Of a stretch of DNA of 64,000 nt, positions 34,972 through 43,982 are shown piece after piece; position 1 is the first letter of the stretch; each line of letters opens with the position of its first letter. Location of the stretch: the NCBI RefSeq assembly GCF_900176395.1, contig NZ_FWXL01000001.1:682001-746000 (forward strand), in the 5' to 3' direction. This DNA is from Novosphingobium sp. B1. GTDB lineage: Bacteria; Pseudomonadota; Alphaproteobacteria; Sphingomonadales; Sphingomonadaceae. The position numbers and the translations under genes are program-made. A model generated the notes under the pieces. It worked only from the letters and a program-made list of their open reading frames with translations, did not search any database and was not told the DNA's origin.

Positions 34972-37197
34972 TCACGCAGCGACATTCTGATGCGAAAGCA
35001 TGACCGGCACGGTCAGTCTGACAACCGTCCCGGTGTCATCGGATGCGATGGCAAGATCGCCGCCGAGCGAGACGACGAGCTTGCGCGCAATATACAGTCC
35101 AATGCCCGCCCCCTCGATTCCGGTCGAACTGCGACCGCGATAGAAACGCTGTCCGACATAGGCGAGATCCTCGTCGGGAATGCCCGGACCATTGTCGGCG
35201 ACAGTGATGTGTACAAGGTCGCCATCCGGGTGAAGCGTGATCAGGATCGGTGTTTCGGCGGCCGTATACCGCATGCAGTTATCAAGCACCGACCCGAGGG
35301 CAATCGGCAAGGCCGGACCATCGGCGATTGGCGGTCCCTGCTCGGGGAGGTCGAGCGTCAACCGCGACGAGGGGATGATGGAGCAGGCGATGTCCCGAAC
35401 CAGTGCGCCGGAATCAACGGCACCGGTCTGATCCCGGTTGCCGTGGGCAAAATCCATGGCGGTGCTGTCGACCAGCTTGCCGAGCAGCGTCGAAATGGTC
35501 TGGACCGAACTGCGCAATCGTCCCGCCCGCTTGCGCAGTTCGGCTGCTGTGAGGGCCTCGGCTTTGCGATCGATAATCTGCGCACCGCTGTCGATCACGG
35601 ACAAAGGCGTGCGCAATTCATGCGACATGATCCGTACGAACCGTATCTGCTCTTCGTTGGCGGCGCGCTGCCGCATCAGTGCGAGACTGAGCGCCCGTTC
35701 CTGCGCGCGAATCCGGTCATGGGCGTCGCCAAGACGGTTGCCGGTGTCCACGATGCGGTGCCCCAGATCGTCGAGCTCGGTGATGCTCGATCCCGCGAAG
35801 CCTTGCCGGTAACCCCCATCGCCGATGCGCCGGATCAGCCGGGTAATCTCGTCCAGCGGCGCCGCTACCCTTGTGCTCATCCGGTTCGCGCGCCGATAGA
35901 GGAACAGGAAGAACAGAACATAAAAGAAAAACAGGACCGCCAGCATGACCAAGCCCACCATTTCAAACCTGGCGCGCAGCATATCGGCTTTGGCGTGAAT
36001 GCGCGCCGTTGGCGCGATCACCACCAGCCGCCAGTCCGCACCGGCGATGCGGGCGAAGCTCGCAAGCTGGCGACCATTGGCAAAATCCAGATTCACGAAG
36101 CCGTCCGGTGCCTTCACCATGGCGCTGGCCAGCACCTTCATGTCCTCGCGCTTGAAGATGTTGAACTGATCAGGCTTGAAGGTGTCGGACATGATTGCCT
36201 GCGCGTAATGATGCGCGGTCAATTCCTTGAGGCCGAAGTCCCGCTCGCCGGCCGGCGGCATCGCGATGATGCCGCCTTTACGGTCGATCAGCACTGCATA
36301 GGCGCCCCAGGGAAGGTGAAGGCCATTGAGGCGATTGACGATGGTGTCGAGCGTCAGATCGATACCCACCACGCCTTCGAGCTTTCGTCCGCGCCAGACC
36401 GGCGCAATCGATGAGACCATCCATCCGTGCCCTGCCGGATCGATATAGGCATCTGTCCACACAGGGCGGCGGGCAGGATTGTGGGCTTCGTCCGCCTCAT
36501 AATAGAAATTGTAGCTGGGAATGACCATGCCCGGAGCATATTGCTTGCCCGCATCGACGTAGGGATAAATCCTGTTGTAGCTGTCGAACGTGTTGAAATA
36601 GATCGACGCGATAGAAGGATCACTTTGCTTGATGTCGATCATGAGGGGATCGAGGGCGGCAAGCTTCCAGACCTTGGCAATCTGTTCCGGTCCTACTGGC
36701 GCCGCATTGCTGTAAAAACTTGCGGTCGTACCATTGTCGTAGCGTGTCAGAAAAACGCCTGTTGGCGACAAGTCATAACGCGCCCTTTCCGCCGCGGACG
36801 GGCTATAGTCGCCTTCGAGCGCGCGCAAGGTCTGGCGGGCGAATGTGCCCGTCCTGCGAGAAACATCTGACAGACTCGTATTGATCGTCTCGGCCTCGCG
36901 GCGCGCGACGTCGGCAAGAAAATCGCGCGAGACGGCATTGAGTTCGGCGATGTTCTGACGATAGATTATGACATTGCTGACCCAGTAGACCGCCAGAAAA
37001 CCGATTTCTATGACGAGGAGAGGAATGATGGCCGAACGCAGATAGGAGCGCCAAAGCCATTTGCGGAGCGGAAGGCTCCCTTGAGCGCCGTGGTTGCGGT
37101 CACATGAATTGTCTGCGATCAGTTCATCATCCCCACGCCGCCACTTGCTGCGCAGAACTTTCAACAAACCTTTTGGGACGATGCGGCTGAAATCCAA
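34972..37197 (-). CDS. Membrane sensor histidine kinase with extracytoplasmic cache domain
   Basis: A 741-residue kinase: membrane helix at ~55-75, a large periplasmic double-cache-like sensor (~80-400, with VWRGRKLEGVVGIDLTLD), a second helix (VGLVMLAVLFFFYVLFFLFL), HAMP-like linker, H-box SHELRTPLSVID at about residue 525, and ATPase motifs (LGSVLDNCMRYT; DNGPGIPD; GAGIGLYIARKL). It begins with TTG at 37197, AAGGA four bases upstream; no ATG is near. The first 17 bp overlap the divergent kinase gene. Confidence 0.9.
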   Translation of the reverse strand: MDFSRIVPKGLLKVLRSKWRRGDDELIADNSCDRNHGAQGSLPLRKWLWRSYLRSAIIPLLVIEIGFLAVYWVSNVIIYRQNIAELNAVSRDFLADVARREAETINTSLSDVSRRTGTFARQTLRALEGDYSPSAAERARYDLSPTGVFLTRYDNGTTASFYSNAAPVGPEQIAKVWKLAALDPLMIDIKQSDPSIASIYFNTFDSYNRIYPYVDAGKQYAPGMVIPSYNFYYEADEAHNPARRPVWTDAYIDPAGHGWMVSSIAPVWRGRKLEGVVGIDLTLDTIVNRLNGLHLPWGAYAVLIDRKGGIIAMPPAGERDFGLKELTAHHYAQAIMSDTFKPDQFNIFKREDMKVLASAMVKAPDGFVNLDFANGRQLASFARIAGADWRLVVIAPTARIHAKADMLRARFEMVGLVMLAVLFFFYVLFFLFLYRRANRMSTRVAAPLDEITRLIRRIGDGGYRQGFAGSSITELDDLGHRIVDTGNRLGDAHDRIRAQERALSLALMRQRAANEEQIRFVRIMSHELRTPLSVIDSGAQIIDRKAEALTAAELRKRAGRLRSSVQTISTLLGKLVDSTAMDFAHGNRDQTGAVDSGALVRDIACSIIPSSRLTLDLPEQGPPIADGPALPIALGSVLDNCMRYTAAETPILITLHPDGDLVHITVADNGPGIPDEDLAYVGQRFYRGRSSTGIEGAGIGLYIARKLVVSLGGDLAIASDDTGTVVRLTVPVMLSHQNVAA

Positions 37198-38989
37198 TTT
37201 TCCTTACCTGAACGCAGATAGCCTCGAAGCCTTTTCGCTTCTGGGGTGTCCACTTTACATCTACAGCTTCGAAACGCAAAGAATCTGCTGGGCGAACCGC
37301 CCCGCAATGGGATTCTGGGATACCACCAGCGAAGAGGAACTGCTGAACCGGCTCTTGACGCCATACAGCGATTCGACGCGCATCCGCCTTGACGATTATC
37401 GCGAGGCATTTGGAAGAGGAGAGATTCGGCACGAGAGCTGGACCTTCTATCCGCGCGGCAGGGCGACAGCGGCCATGTGCCGTTGCAGCGGGGTGAGCCT
37501 CGACGGACACGATCAGGCCATGCTCGTGGAAATAGAGGCCCGGCTCGATACCGAATTGCCGTTCGCAGACCTGCGCTCGCTCGAGGCGCTGCGCCATACG
37601 CGGCTGATGATTTCCCTGTTCACCGAAGAGGGCAGTCTGCTGACCCAGAATCCGGCTGCGACCCGGACCTTCGGCCATCTTGCGGGAAGCGCCGGGAACG
37701 AAAGCGACTGTTTCCGGGCAATGTTTGCCGATCCGGACGCCATCGTCAGCCTGCTGGCAGAAGGTCGCGAGCAAAGCGGAATCAAGACGACTGCGGTCAT
37801 GGCGCTCCCCGATGCCCCGATTCATTCGCTCGATATTTCATATGTCAGCGATCCGGTGACCGCGCGGCGCTCGATCCTGGTTACGCAGGAAGACATCTCC
37901 CCGCTCATCGGAATGTCGCGCCAGCTCGCCGCAAGCGAATATGCGCTCGACGCCGTGCTCAATCTCAACCTGGCGCCCTCACTGGTGCTGTCGGTCGGCG
38001 AATGCCGCGTCGTCAAGGCCAATCATTCTGCGCAGCAGCTGCTGGGCGAGGCAATCCGGGGGGATGACGGATGCGAAGCGGTTTTCGAGACGCCGGATGA
38101 CTTTGCGAGGCTGAAAGGCATGATTCTGGCCAGCGGCACCGGAGCACTGCCAACACGGCTGCGGGTTCAGGATGGGCGCCATCTCTGGTTTCACATAGTC
38201 GGCGCACGCATCCGTTACGAGCGCGACGACGCCGTCGTCTTGCTGATGACCGATGTCGATGACGTGTACCGTTCGACGGCGGACCTTGAAGCGGCGCTTT
38301 CGAGCGAGCGGCGTATCAGTGACATTCAGCGGCGCTTCCTGGCGATCGCTTCCCACGAATTCCGCACGCCGCTTGCCATCATCGACAGTGCTGCACAGCG
38401 CCTGGAGCGGTGCGCAGACGAGAAGACACCGGAACAGATTCGTAGCCGGGCCTCACGCATTCGCGGTTCGATCCAGAGCCTTCTCCATCTGCTGGACAGC
38501 ACGATCGAGCGCGTCAGGCTGGACCAGATCGAACTGGGATACCGCCCGGAACCTGCCTGCCTCGCGCAAGCCGTCGATCATGTCGTCCAGTCGTTCCGCG
38601 AAAGAGATGCGGAAACGATTTTCGAGATCGAGGGTGGCGAGCTTCCGGTCATTGCCTTTGATCGCCCGCTGATCGAGCGTGTGCTGAGCAACATCATTAC
38701 CAACGCGATCAAGTATTCGGACGCGCCCGCGCGCATCCGGATCGACCTCAGGGCATTGGAGCAGACGGTGCAGATCGAAGTGCGCGATCATGGCATCGGT
38801 ATTCCTGAAAGCGAGCGCGACAGGGTATTCGAAGCTTATGCGCGGGCCTCCAATGTCGGCCCGGTTGAAGGCTCGGGGCTTGGGCTCGCGATCGTTAATC
38901 AGATCATCGATCTGCACGGGGGATCGGTTGCAATTGTCGATACGCAGGGCGAAGGAACGACGATCCGGATCACGCTGCCGCGCTTGTGA
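37181..38989 (+). CDS. Cytosolic PAS-type sensor histidine kinase
   Basis: A 602-residue kinase with no membrane helix. PAS-like regions occupy ~1-360; then comes H-box SHEFRTPLAIIDS (near residue 390), N-box SNIITNAIKYS, G1 RDHGIGIPES and G2 GSGLGLAIVNQI. I start it at ATG 37181 (MRLKSNFPYL) with GGGA upstream. It faces away from the cache kinase, and the REC-winged-helix gene at 39187 converges on it. It may be the soluble kinase for that regulator. Confidence 0.88.
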   Translation: MRLKSNFPYLNADSLEAFSLLGCPLYIYSFETQRICWANRPAMGFWDTTSEEELLNRLLTPYSDSTRIRLDDYREAFGRGEIRHESWTFYPRGRATAAMCRCSGVSLDGHDQAMLVEIEARLDTELPFADLRSLEALRHTRLMISLFTEEGSLLTQNPAATRTFGHLAGSAGNESDCFRAMFADPDAIVSLLAEGREQSGIKTTAVMALPDAPIHSLDISYVSDPVTARRSILVTQEDISPLIGMSRQLAASEYALDAVLNLNLAPSLVLSVGECRVVKANHSAQQLLGEAIRGDDGCEAVFETPDDFARLKGMILASGTGALPTRLRVQDGRHLWFHIVGARIRYERDDAVVLLMTDVDDVYRSTADLEAALSSERRISDIQRRFLAIASHEFRTPLAIIDSAAQRLERCADEKTPEQIRSRASRIRGSIQSLLHLLDSTIERVRLDQIELGYRPEPACLAQAVDHVVQSFRERDAETIFEIEGGELPVIAFDRPLIERVLSNIITNAIKYSDAPARIRIDLRALEQTVQIEVRDHGIGIPESERDRVFEAYARASNVGPVEGSGLGLAIVNQIIDLHGGSVAIVDTQGEGTTIRITLPRL

Positions 38990-39186
38990 ACGGGGCGCAT
39001 CAATCCGCCTGCATTGCTGCCATTTTGAAACCGAAATGGTTGCAGCACGAGACAGGCAGATCGTGCGTCACCGCCAAATTGGCGAGAGTCGGCGGAAACG
39101 AGTCTGACCTGTTATCGACTGGGGCATCGCAATGCGGGTTCGGCCTTTGGTGCGATGGCGCATGTGGAGCCACCGATCCGCCGGTA

Positions 39187-40077
39187 TCAGCCCACAGGAA
39201 CGCCGTGACTGCGCCACATTGAGGAAAGATACTGCGTGATCGCCTCAAGCGTTGCAGATTCCAGCGCCAGCAATGTGCGGCGCTTGTCCTTGGGATCCTG
39301 CCACCGCCGCACCAGGCCTGCCGCGACAAGTTGCCGCACGTAGCGAAGCGCCGTGGTGAAGGGAACCTGCGTGGCGGCGCAGACGCTGGACGGCGGCACC
39401 GCCTTGTCCTTGAGGCCGGCCGAGGCGAGTTCAAGCAGAATATCCCATGCCGGATCGGCAAACAGACTGGTATCAAGGAAGGCTGATCGGCTCTGGCGGG
39501 ATTTGATGATCGAGCGGACGAAGACCTGCAATTCTTCCGCAGTCGGATCGCGAACTTCCCGATTGGCGGCAGCCGGGATTGGCGTGAGGCTGGCCGCAAG
39601 ACCGCCGCGTCCGAGCATCTTGGCTAGGTTGAACTGGCCGACGAGTTGAGTCCAACGCGTGGCTGCGCGGCGCAAAGATGCGGCCAGCGCGCTTCGCCCT
39701 ACCGGCTTGGTCAGAAAGTCGATTGCATTCGAACGCATCGCCTGCACAGCGAGATCGAGCGATCCGTCACCGGTAATGATAATTGCGACAATCGGGCGCA
39801 GCGCAGCAAACCGCGCCGAAAGCTCTTCAAGCATGGTGACGCCGTCCATCAGCGGCATCCTGAAATCGGCGAGAACGATACCAATCCGCGGGTTGTCAGC
39901 GATCATTCGCAGCGCGTGTCCCGGCGACGTGGTTTTTTGGCAAGGGTAGCCCAGCGCCTCGATCATCTCTGCATATTCGTCGAGACATTCCTCATCGTCA
40001 TCGACGATGAGAATCTCGCACTGGCTTGCCTGAGGCAAGAGCATGAGCTTGTTAAAAGCTCCATCCGAATGATTCAT
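39187..40077 (-). CDS. Response regulator with winged-helix output
   Basis: A 296-residue protein: REC domain at ~20-140 (acidic VDDDEE, phospho-Asp71 in VLADFRMPLMDG, Lys124 in FLTKP) and a C-terminal MarR-like winged helix (~205-285: PPSSVCAATQVPFTTALRYVRQLVAAGLVRR). It converges with the PAS kinase gene. Likely the transcriptional output of the local sensor kinases; target genes not shown. Confidence 0.87.
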   Translation of the reverse strand: MNHSDGAFNKLMLLPQASQCEILIVDDDEECLDEYAEMIEALGYPCQKTTSPGHALRMIADNPRIGIVLADFRMPLMDGVTMLEELSARFAALRPIVAIIITGDGSLDLAVQAMRSNAIDFLTKPVGRSALAASLRRAATRWTQLVGQFNLAKMLGRGGLAASLTPIPAAANREVRDPTAEELQVFVRSIIKSRQSRSAFLDTSLFADPAWDILLELASAGLKDKAVPPSSVCAATQVPFTTALRYVRQLVAAGLVRRWQDPKDKRRTLLALESATLEAITQYLSSMWRSHGVPVG

Positions 40078-40383
40078 CGCCTAGCTTCGCCCCACCGGCT
40101 ATTACAGCCAAATTCCCACTGTTTGCATTCCCATTGCGCAGCAATTCCTCACTTTCCCAAGGAAAAATGGTGCATGATTGGCACTGTTTTTTGCGCAGGG
40201 CGAAGGTGCTGGACGCTCTGCTGCCGCGCACGAGAAGGCGATACGCCCATATTGGACGATTGCAAATCGATTAAGATTACAATGACGGCTAACTATTATC
40301 AAATAAAGATAGTTCATAGATATTTAATACGGGAAATTCAGAATATTATAACCGTATTTTCGGTGTATTAAGGTTAACTTTAT
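40078..40383. other. AT-rich right edge of the cargo block
   Basis: No gene. It is markedly AT-rich at 40260-40383 compared with the flanking genes, and the last codons of the ribbon-helix-helix gene share that composition. It carries the promoter of the response regulator on the minus strand and probably the right junction of the 28 kb insertion. I see no matching repeat at the left edge. Confidence 0.45.
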
Positions 40384-40809
40384 TCAAGAATTTCTTTTAT
40401 TTTCTCCTATCCGGTCAATTTCCATTTCAAGGCGAGAGCCGGTTTCCATTCTTCGGGCAAGTGTTTCGACAAATCGCTCCCAACGCTCGCGGCCAATGGC
40501 CTGTGCAGCCTGGCCTTGCGAGTCCGGCGACGCGACGTGATTTGTCAGCCAGAACCGGATAAAGATGGCCAATGTCTCGGCAGTGAGCTCAGCATGCCAC
40601 TGCAGGCGAGCAATGTCTCGTGTCATGCGATCCAGCCGTCGGCTGAGAGAGGCTTCGAGCCGATCAGCAGCGTCCGGCGACAGGAAGGATGCCAGTGCCG
40701 CTTCGATGATCGCGGTTTGCGACGCCTTGCGCGTTCGCGCATGATCGGCAAGCGCGCGAGCGAGATCGGCCGACAGGCGAACGCTGCGCTTGACATGCCC
40801 TCCGCTCAC
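40384..40809 (-). CDS. CopG-like ribbon-helix-helix protein
   Basis: A 141-residue protein with an N-terminal RHH fold (VKRSVRLSADLARALADHAR...QTAIIEAALASFLSP) and a helical C-terminal part. Genes of this type lie between traG and trbB in related elements and probably regulate transfer genes. Its start overlaps the traG stop (ATGA). The last ~10 residues (GENKRNS) are AT-rich and may have been replaced when cargo inserted downstream. Confidence 0.82.
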   Translation of the reverse strand: MSGGHVKRSVRLSADLARALADHARTRKASQTAIIEAALASFLSPDAADRLEASLSRRLDRMTRDIARLQWHAELTAETLAIFIRFWLTNHVASPDSQGQAAQAIGRERWERFVETLARRMETGSRLEMEIDRIGENKRNS

Positions 40810-42872
40810 AGCAGCAGCCCGTCATCGGGATCCAGCGAGGCGTTGCGGGCATTGCGCCTCAGCAGCCGGTCGGCTTCCCGCCGCGCCTGAGCACCATCCT
40901 CCTCCTGCGCATCGTTCCGATCGAAGTCGAATTCATTGTCCTGGGGTCTGGGGGCAGGGGCGATATTCTCATGCTCCCCGAGCTCCGGCTCCTGCCTGAT
41001 GCCGGCATTCGCCGCGTCGTCAGCCGCATCAGCCTCGCGAGCATCGGCAGACGCATTGGTGGCAGCCCCTTCCTCGCTCTCCTTTCCAGTCAATTCTTCA
41101 GCTTGGGCACGAGATGTCTGCGGCAGAGGCGGCGCCACTACCGGATGGAGCATGGTCCAGTCATCCCGCGGCCGCAGTTCGGGCGCGAGTGGTGCTGGTT
41201 CAGGCGGCGGCAGGAGCCGCGTCTTGAACCGCGAATCGAGATAATAGCGCGCCTTGGCCGCGCGGATCGGCGGCGTGCTGGCAACGAAGACGATCTCCTC
41301 ATCATCGGAAAATTGCTGAATCTCGCCCGGGGTGAGCAAAGGCCGCGCTGTTTCGGTTCGCGACACCATGACATGCCCCAGCCACGGTGCGAGCCGATGT
41401 CCGGCATAGTTCTTCATCGAGCGCTGTTCGGTCGCCGTGCCGAGGGCATCGGACACACGCTTGGCGGTACGCTCGTCGTTGGCCGCGAAGGCGACTCGGA
41501 CATGACAATTGTCGAGGATCGCGTTGTTCTGGCCGTAGGCTTTCTCGATCTGGTTCAGTGACTGGGCGATCAGGAAGGCCTTGATGCCATAGCCCGCGAC
41601 GAAGGCGAGCGCGCTTTCGAAGAAATCGAGCCGGCCGAGCGCGGGAAACTCGTCGAGCATGAACAGGAGACGCTGGCGCTGGCCCTTGACGGTCAGTTCC
41701 TCGGTCAGTCGCCGGCCGATCTGGTTGAGCATGAGGCGCACCAGCGGCTTGGTCCTGCTGATGTCGCTGGGCGGGATCACCAGATAGAGCGAGACGGGCA
41801 CGGGCGAAGATACCAGATCGGCGATGCGCCAGTCGGACGAGCCGGTGACCCTGGCGACGATGGGATCGCGATAGAGGCCGAGAAACGACATGGCAGTCGA
41901 GAGCACGCCCGAGCGTTCGTTGTCGGACTTGTTGAGCAGTTCCTGCGCGGCGGCGGCGACGACCGGATGGACGCCGGCCTCACCCAGATGGCGGGTCGCC
42001 TTCATCCGCCGCAAGGTTTCCTCGACCGGGCGCCGGGGATCGGAGAGGAAAGCGGCGACGCCGGCCAGCGTCTTGTCCGCCTCGGCATAGAGGACATGGA
42101 GGATGGCGCCGACCAGCAGGGCATGGCTGGTCTTTTCCCAATGGTTGCGCTTTTCGAGGCTGCCTTCGGGATCGATCAGCACGTCCGCGACATTCTGGAC
42201 GTCGCGCACCTCCCACGCGCCCTTACGGACCTCGAGCAGCGGATTGTAGCCGTTGGACAAGGGATTGGTGGGATCGAACAGCAGCACACGGCCATGCGCC
42301 GCGCGGAAGCCCGCGGTCAGCTGCCAGTTCTCGCCCTTGATGTCATGAACGATGCAACTGCCCGGCCAGGTGAGGAGCGAGGGGATGACCAGGCCGACGC
42401 CCTTGCCCGAGCGGGTCGGCGCGAAGCAAAGCACATGCTCGGGACCGTCATGACGCAGATAGCGGTTCCCCTGCCAGCCGATCACCACGCCGTCATCGGC
42501 ATGGAGCCCGGCCTTGCGGATCTCCTTGTCCGTTGCCCAGCGCGCCGAGCCATAGGTTTCGGATTTCTTCTCCTCGCGCGCGCGCCAGACCGACATGGCG
42601 ATCGCGACGACGACGGCGGCCATGGCGCCGGAGACCGCGATGAAGCCGCCGGTCTCGAAGATCTTCGGCGCATAGGCATCATAGGCGAACCACCACCAGA
42701 AGAAGGCAGGCGGCGGATAGATCGGCCACGGCCCCAGCCAGAACCAGGGCTGGCCCAGTTCACTCTGATAGGCAAGCGCGGCCGCCGTCCATTGCGTTGC
42801 GGCCCAGACGCCAAACAGAGTCAGGGTGATGACGGCCAGCACCTGGCCCCAGAGTATCTTGGTTGCGGACAT
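40806..42872 (-). CDS. traG: TraG, VirD4-type coupling ATPase
   Basis: A 688-residue type IV coupling protein that brings the relaxase-DNA complex to the Trb channel. Two N-terminal membrane segments (VLAVITLTLFGVWAATQW; IAVSGAMAAVVVAIAM), Walker A APTRSGKG (151-158), Walker B LLFMLDEFPALGR, and an acidic C-terminal tail. The ATG at 42872 has AAGGG 9 nt upstream; a 17-codon longer start is less likely. Full length, no defects. Confidence 0.95.
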   Translation of the reverse strand: MSATKILWGQVLAVITLTLFGVWAATQWTAAALAYQSELGQPWFWLGPWPIYPPPAFFWWWFAYDAYAPKIFETGGFIAVSGAMAAVVVAIAMSVWRAREEKKSETYGSARWATDKEIRKAGLHADDGVVIGWQGNRYLRHDGPEHVLCFAPTRSGKGVGLVIPSLLTWPGSCIVHDIKGENWQLTAGFRAAHGRVLLFDPTNPLSNGYNPLLEVRKGAWEVRDVQNVADVLIDPEGSLEKRNHWEKTSHALLVGAILHVLYAEADKTLAGVAAFLSDPRRPVEETLRRMKATRHLGEAGVHPVVAAAAQELLNKSDNERSGVLSTAMSFLGLYRDPIVARVTGSSDWRIADLVSSPVPVSLYLVIPPSDISRTKPLVRLMLNQIGRRLTEELTVKGQRQRLLFMLDEFPALGRLDFFESALAFVAGYGIKAFLIAQSLNQIEKAYGQNNAILDNCHVRVAFAANDERTAKRVSDALGTATEQRSMKNYAGHRLAPWLGHVMVSRTETARPLLTPGEIQQFSDDEEIVFVASTPPIRAAKARYYLDSRFKTRLLPPPEPAPLAPELRPRDDWTMLHPVVAPPLPQTSRAQAEELTGKESEEGAATNASADAREADAADDAANAGIRQEPELGEHENIAPAPRPQDNEFDFDRNDAQEEDGAQARREADRLLRRNARNASLDPDDGLLL

Positions 42873-43096
42873 GATAGCGCCCTTAATGAGCGCCGGCATC
42901 GTGCCGCCGACGCGGGAGGGCATATCAAGAAACGCAGAACTGGCTCTGCTTCAACAGACGATTGCGACAAGCGCAGACTGGCGCAGAAAGACAGGAACTG
43001 GCGTGCCTTCTTCTGCGGACACCGGATGACTGACGGGCGCAAGGGCGAGCCTTTCATGCCGCTGCGCGCTGGCCTTGTGGAAGCTGCTTGCCCATT

Positions 43097-43141
43097 GAAC
43101 CGCCGCTACCGCGTATGCTATTGTCATACACAAAGGAGTGT
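43097..43141 (+). promoter_or_regulatory. Probable promoter of the DUF1778/GNAT pair
   Basis: TTGAAC at about 43097 and TATTGT about 18 bp later make a plausible sigma-70 pair, overlapping an interrupted palindrome GTATG-N7-CATAC that could be the antitoxin operator. AAAGGAG follows before the start codon at 43146. Confidence 0.4.
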
Positions 43142-43145
43142 CATC

Positions 43146-43418
43146 ATGGCAAAGGCATCACCGGCCATTCTCAGCGTGCGCGTCAGCCAGCAGGAACGCG
43201 CCATGCTGGAGGCTGCTGCGCAGGCGGCACGAACAAACCTCAGCGACTTCATACGGCGCCGGGCTGTCGAGGCAGCGGAGGAAGATATGCTCGAACGTCG
43301 GCAGGTTGTCATTGCAGCCGAGGATTGGGAGAGGTTCGAAGCCTGGGTTCATGAAGAGCCGAGGCAAGTCGAAGCGCTCGGCAAGCTCGCCGCGTCGCGA
43401 CCCGCATGGGAGAGGTAA
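43146..43418 (+). CDS. DUF1778 (TacA-type) antitoxin
   Basis: A 90-residue DUF1778 ribbon-helix-helix antitoxin (ILSVRVSQQERAMLEAAAQA; NLSDFIRRRAVEAAEEDML). The C-terminal half would wrap the toxin. AAAGGAG precedes the ATG. Its last 13 bp overlap the GNAT toxin gene, the standard layout for TacAT modules. Expected to repress the operon and neutralise the acetyltransferase. Confidence 0.92.
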   Translation: MAKASPAILSVRVSQQERAMLEAAAQAARTNLSDFIRRRAVEAAEEDMLERRQVVIAAEDWERFEAWVHEEPRQVEALGKLAASRPAWER

Positions 43419-43924
43419 CGCCACCCCGTCCGCTGGCGGAGGGGGATGATTGCGAGGCGTTCGACTGCGGGCGGGAATCGCTCAACCGCTGGTTTCGTCG
43501 CAACGCATCGCGCAATCAGGAATCGGGCGTGTCACGGACCAGTGTGATCTGCGATCCCGCGGCGGGGCGGGTCGTCGGCTTTGTCAGCCTTTCCGCTTCC
43601 CAGATCGAGCGCGCGTTCGTCGCAAGGGCCGATCAGCGCAACCGTCCCGATCCACTCCCGGCGCTGCTGCTGGGCCAGCTCGCGGTCGATCAAGACCATC
43701 AGGGACGCGGTTACGCCCGATCGCTGATGCTGTTCGCGCTCACGACCGCAGTGCGTCTTTCACGAAGCATTGGCTGTTTCTGTGTGCTCGCTCACCCGCT
43801 CGACGACGGGGTGCGGGACTTCTACCGCCGCCACGGTTTCGAGGATCTCCCCTTTGACTCGAACCGCAGCATGGCGGTGCGCATCATCGACCTCGTTCGC
43901 AACGGGTTCGGCGCGGACGGCTGA
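43406..43924 (+). CDS. GNAT-family acetyltransferase toxin (TacT-type)
   Basis: A 172-residue GNAT enzyme with the acetyl-CoA loop QGRGYARSLM (about 99-108), the start motif FDCGRESLNRWF and the C-terminal FYRRHGFEDLP. TacT-type toxins acetylate aminoacyl-tRNAs and stop translation. All family landmarks are present. It forms a second stabilisation module of the element besides HipBA. Confidence 0.9.
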   Translation: MGEVTPPRPLAEGDDCEAFDCGRESLNRWFRRNASRNQESGVSRTSVICDPAAGRVVGFVSLSASQIERAFVARADQRNRPDPLPALLLGQLAVDQDHQGRGYARSLMLFALTTAVRLSRSIGCFCVLAHPLDDGVRDFYRRHGFEDLPFDSNRSMAVRIIDLVRNGFGADG

Positions 43925-43982
43925 GGCGTCGTGGCCTTACATTCATGAAGTCGGGACAGGATCGCTCCATCCCCTCGACGGC

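Noticed and set aside
40169..40186. Sigma-54-like promoter TGGCAC...TTGC
   Set aside because: The GG to GC spacing is 13 instead of 12, and no enhancer-binding protein site is apparent.
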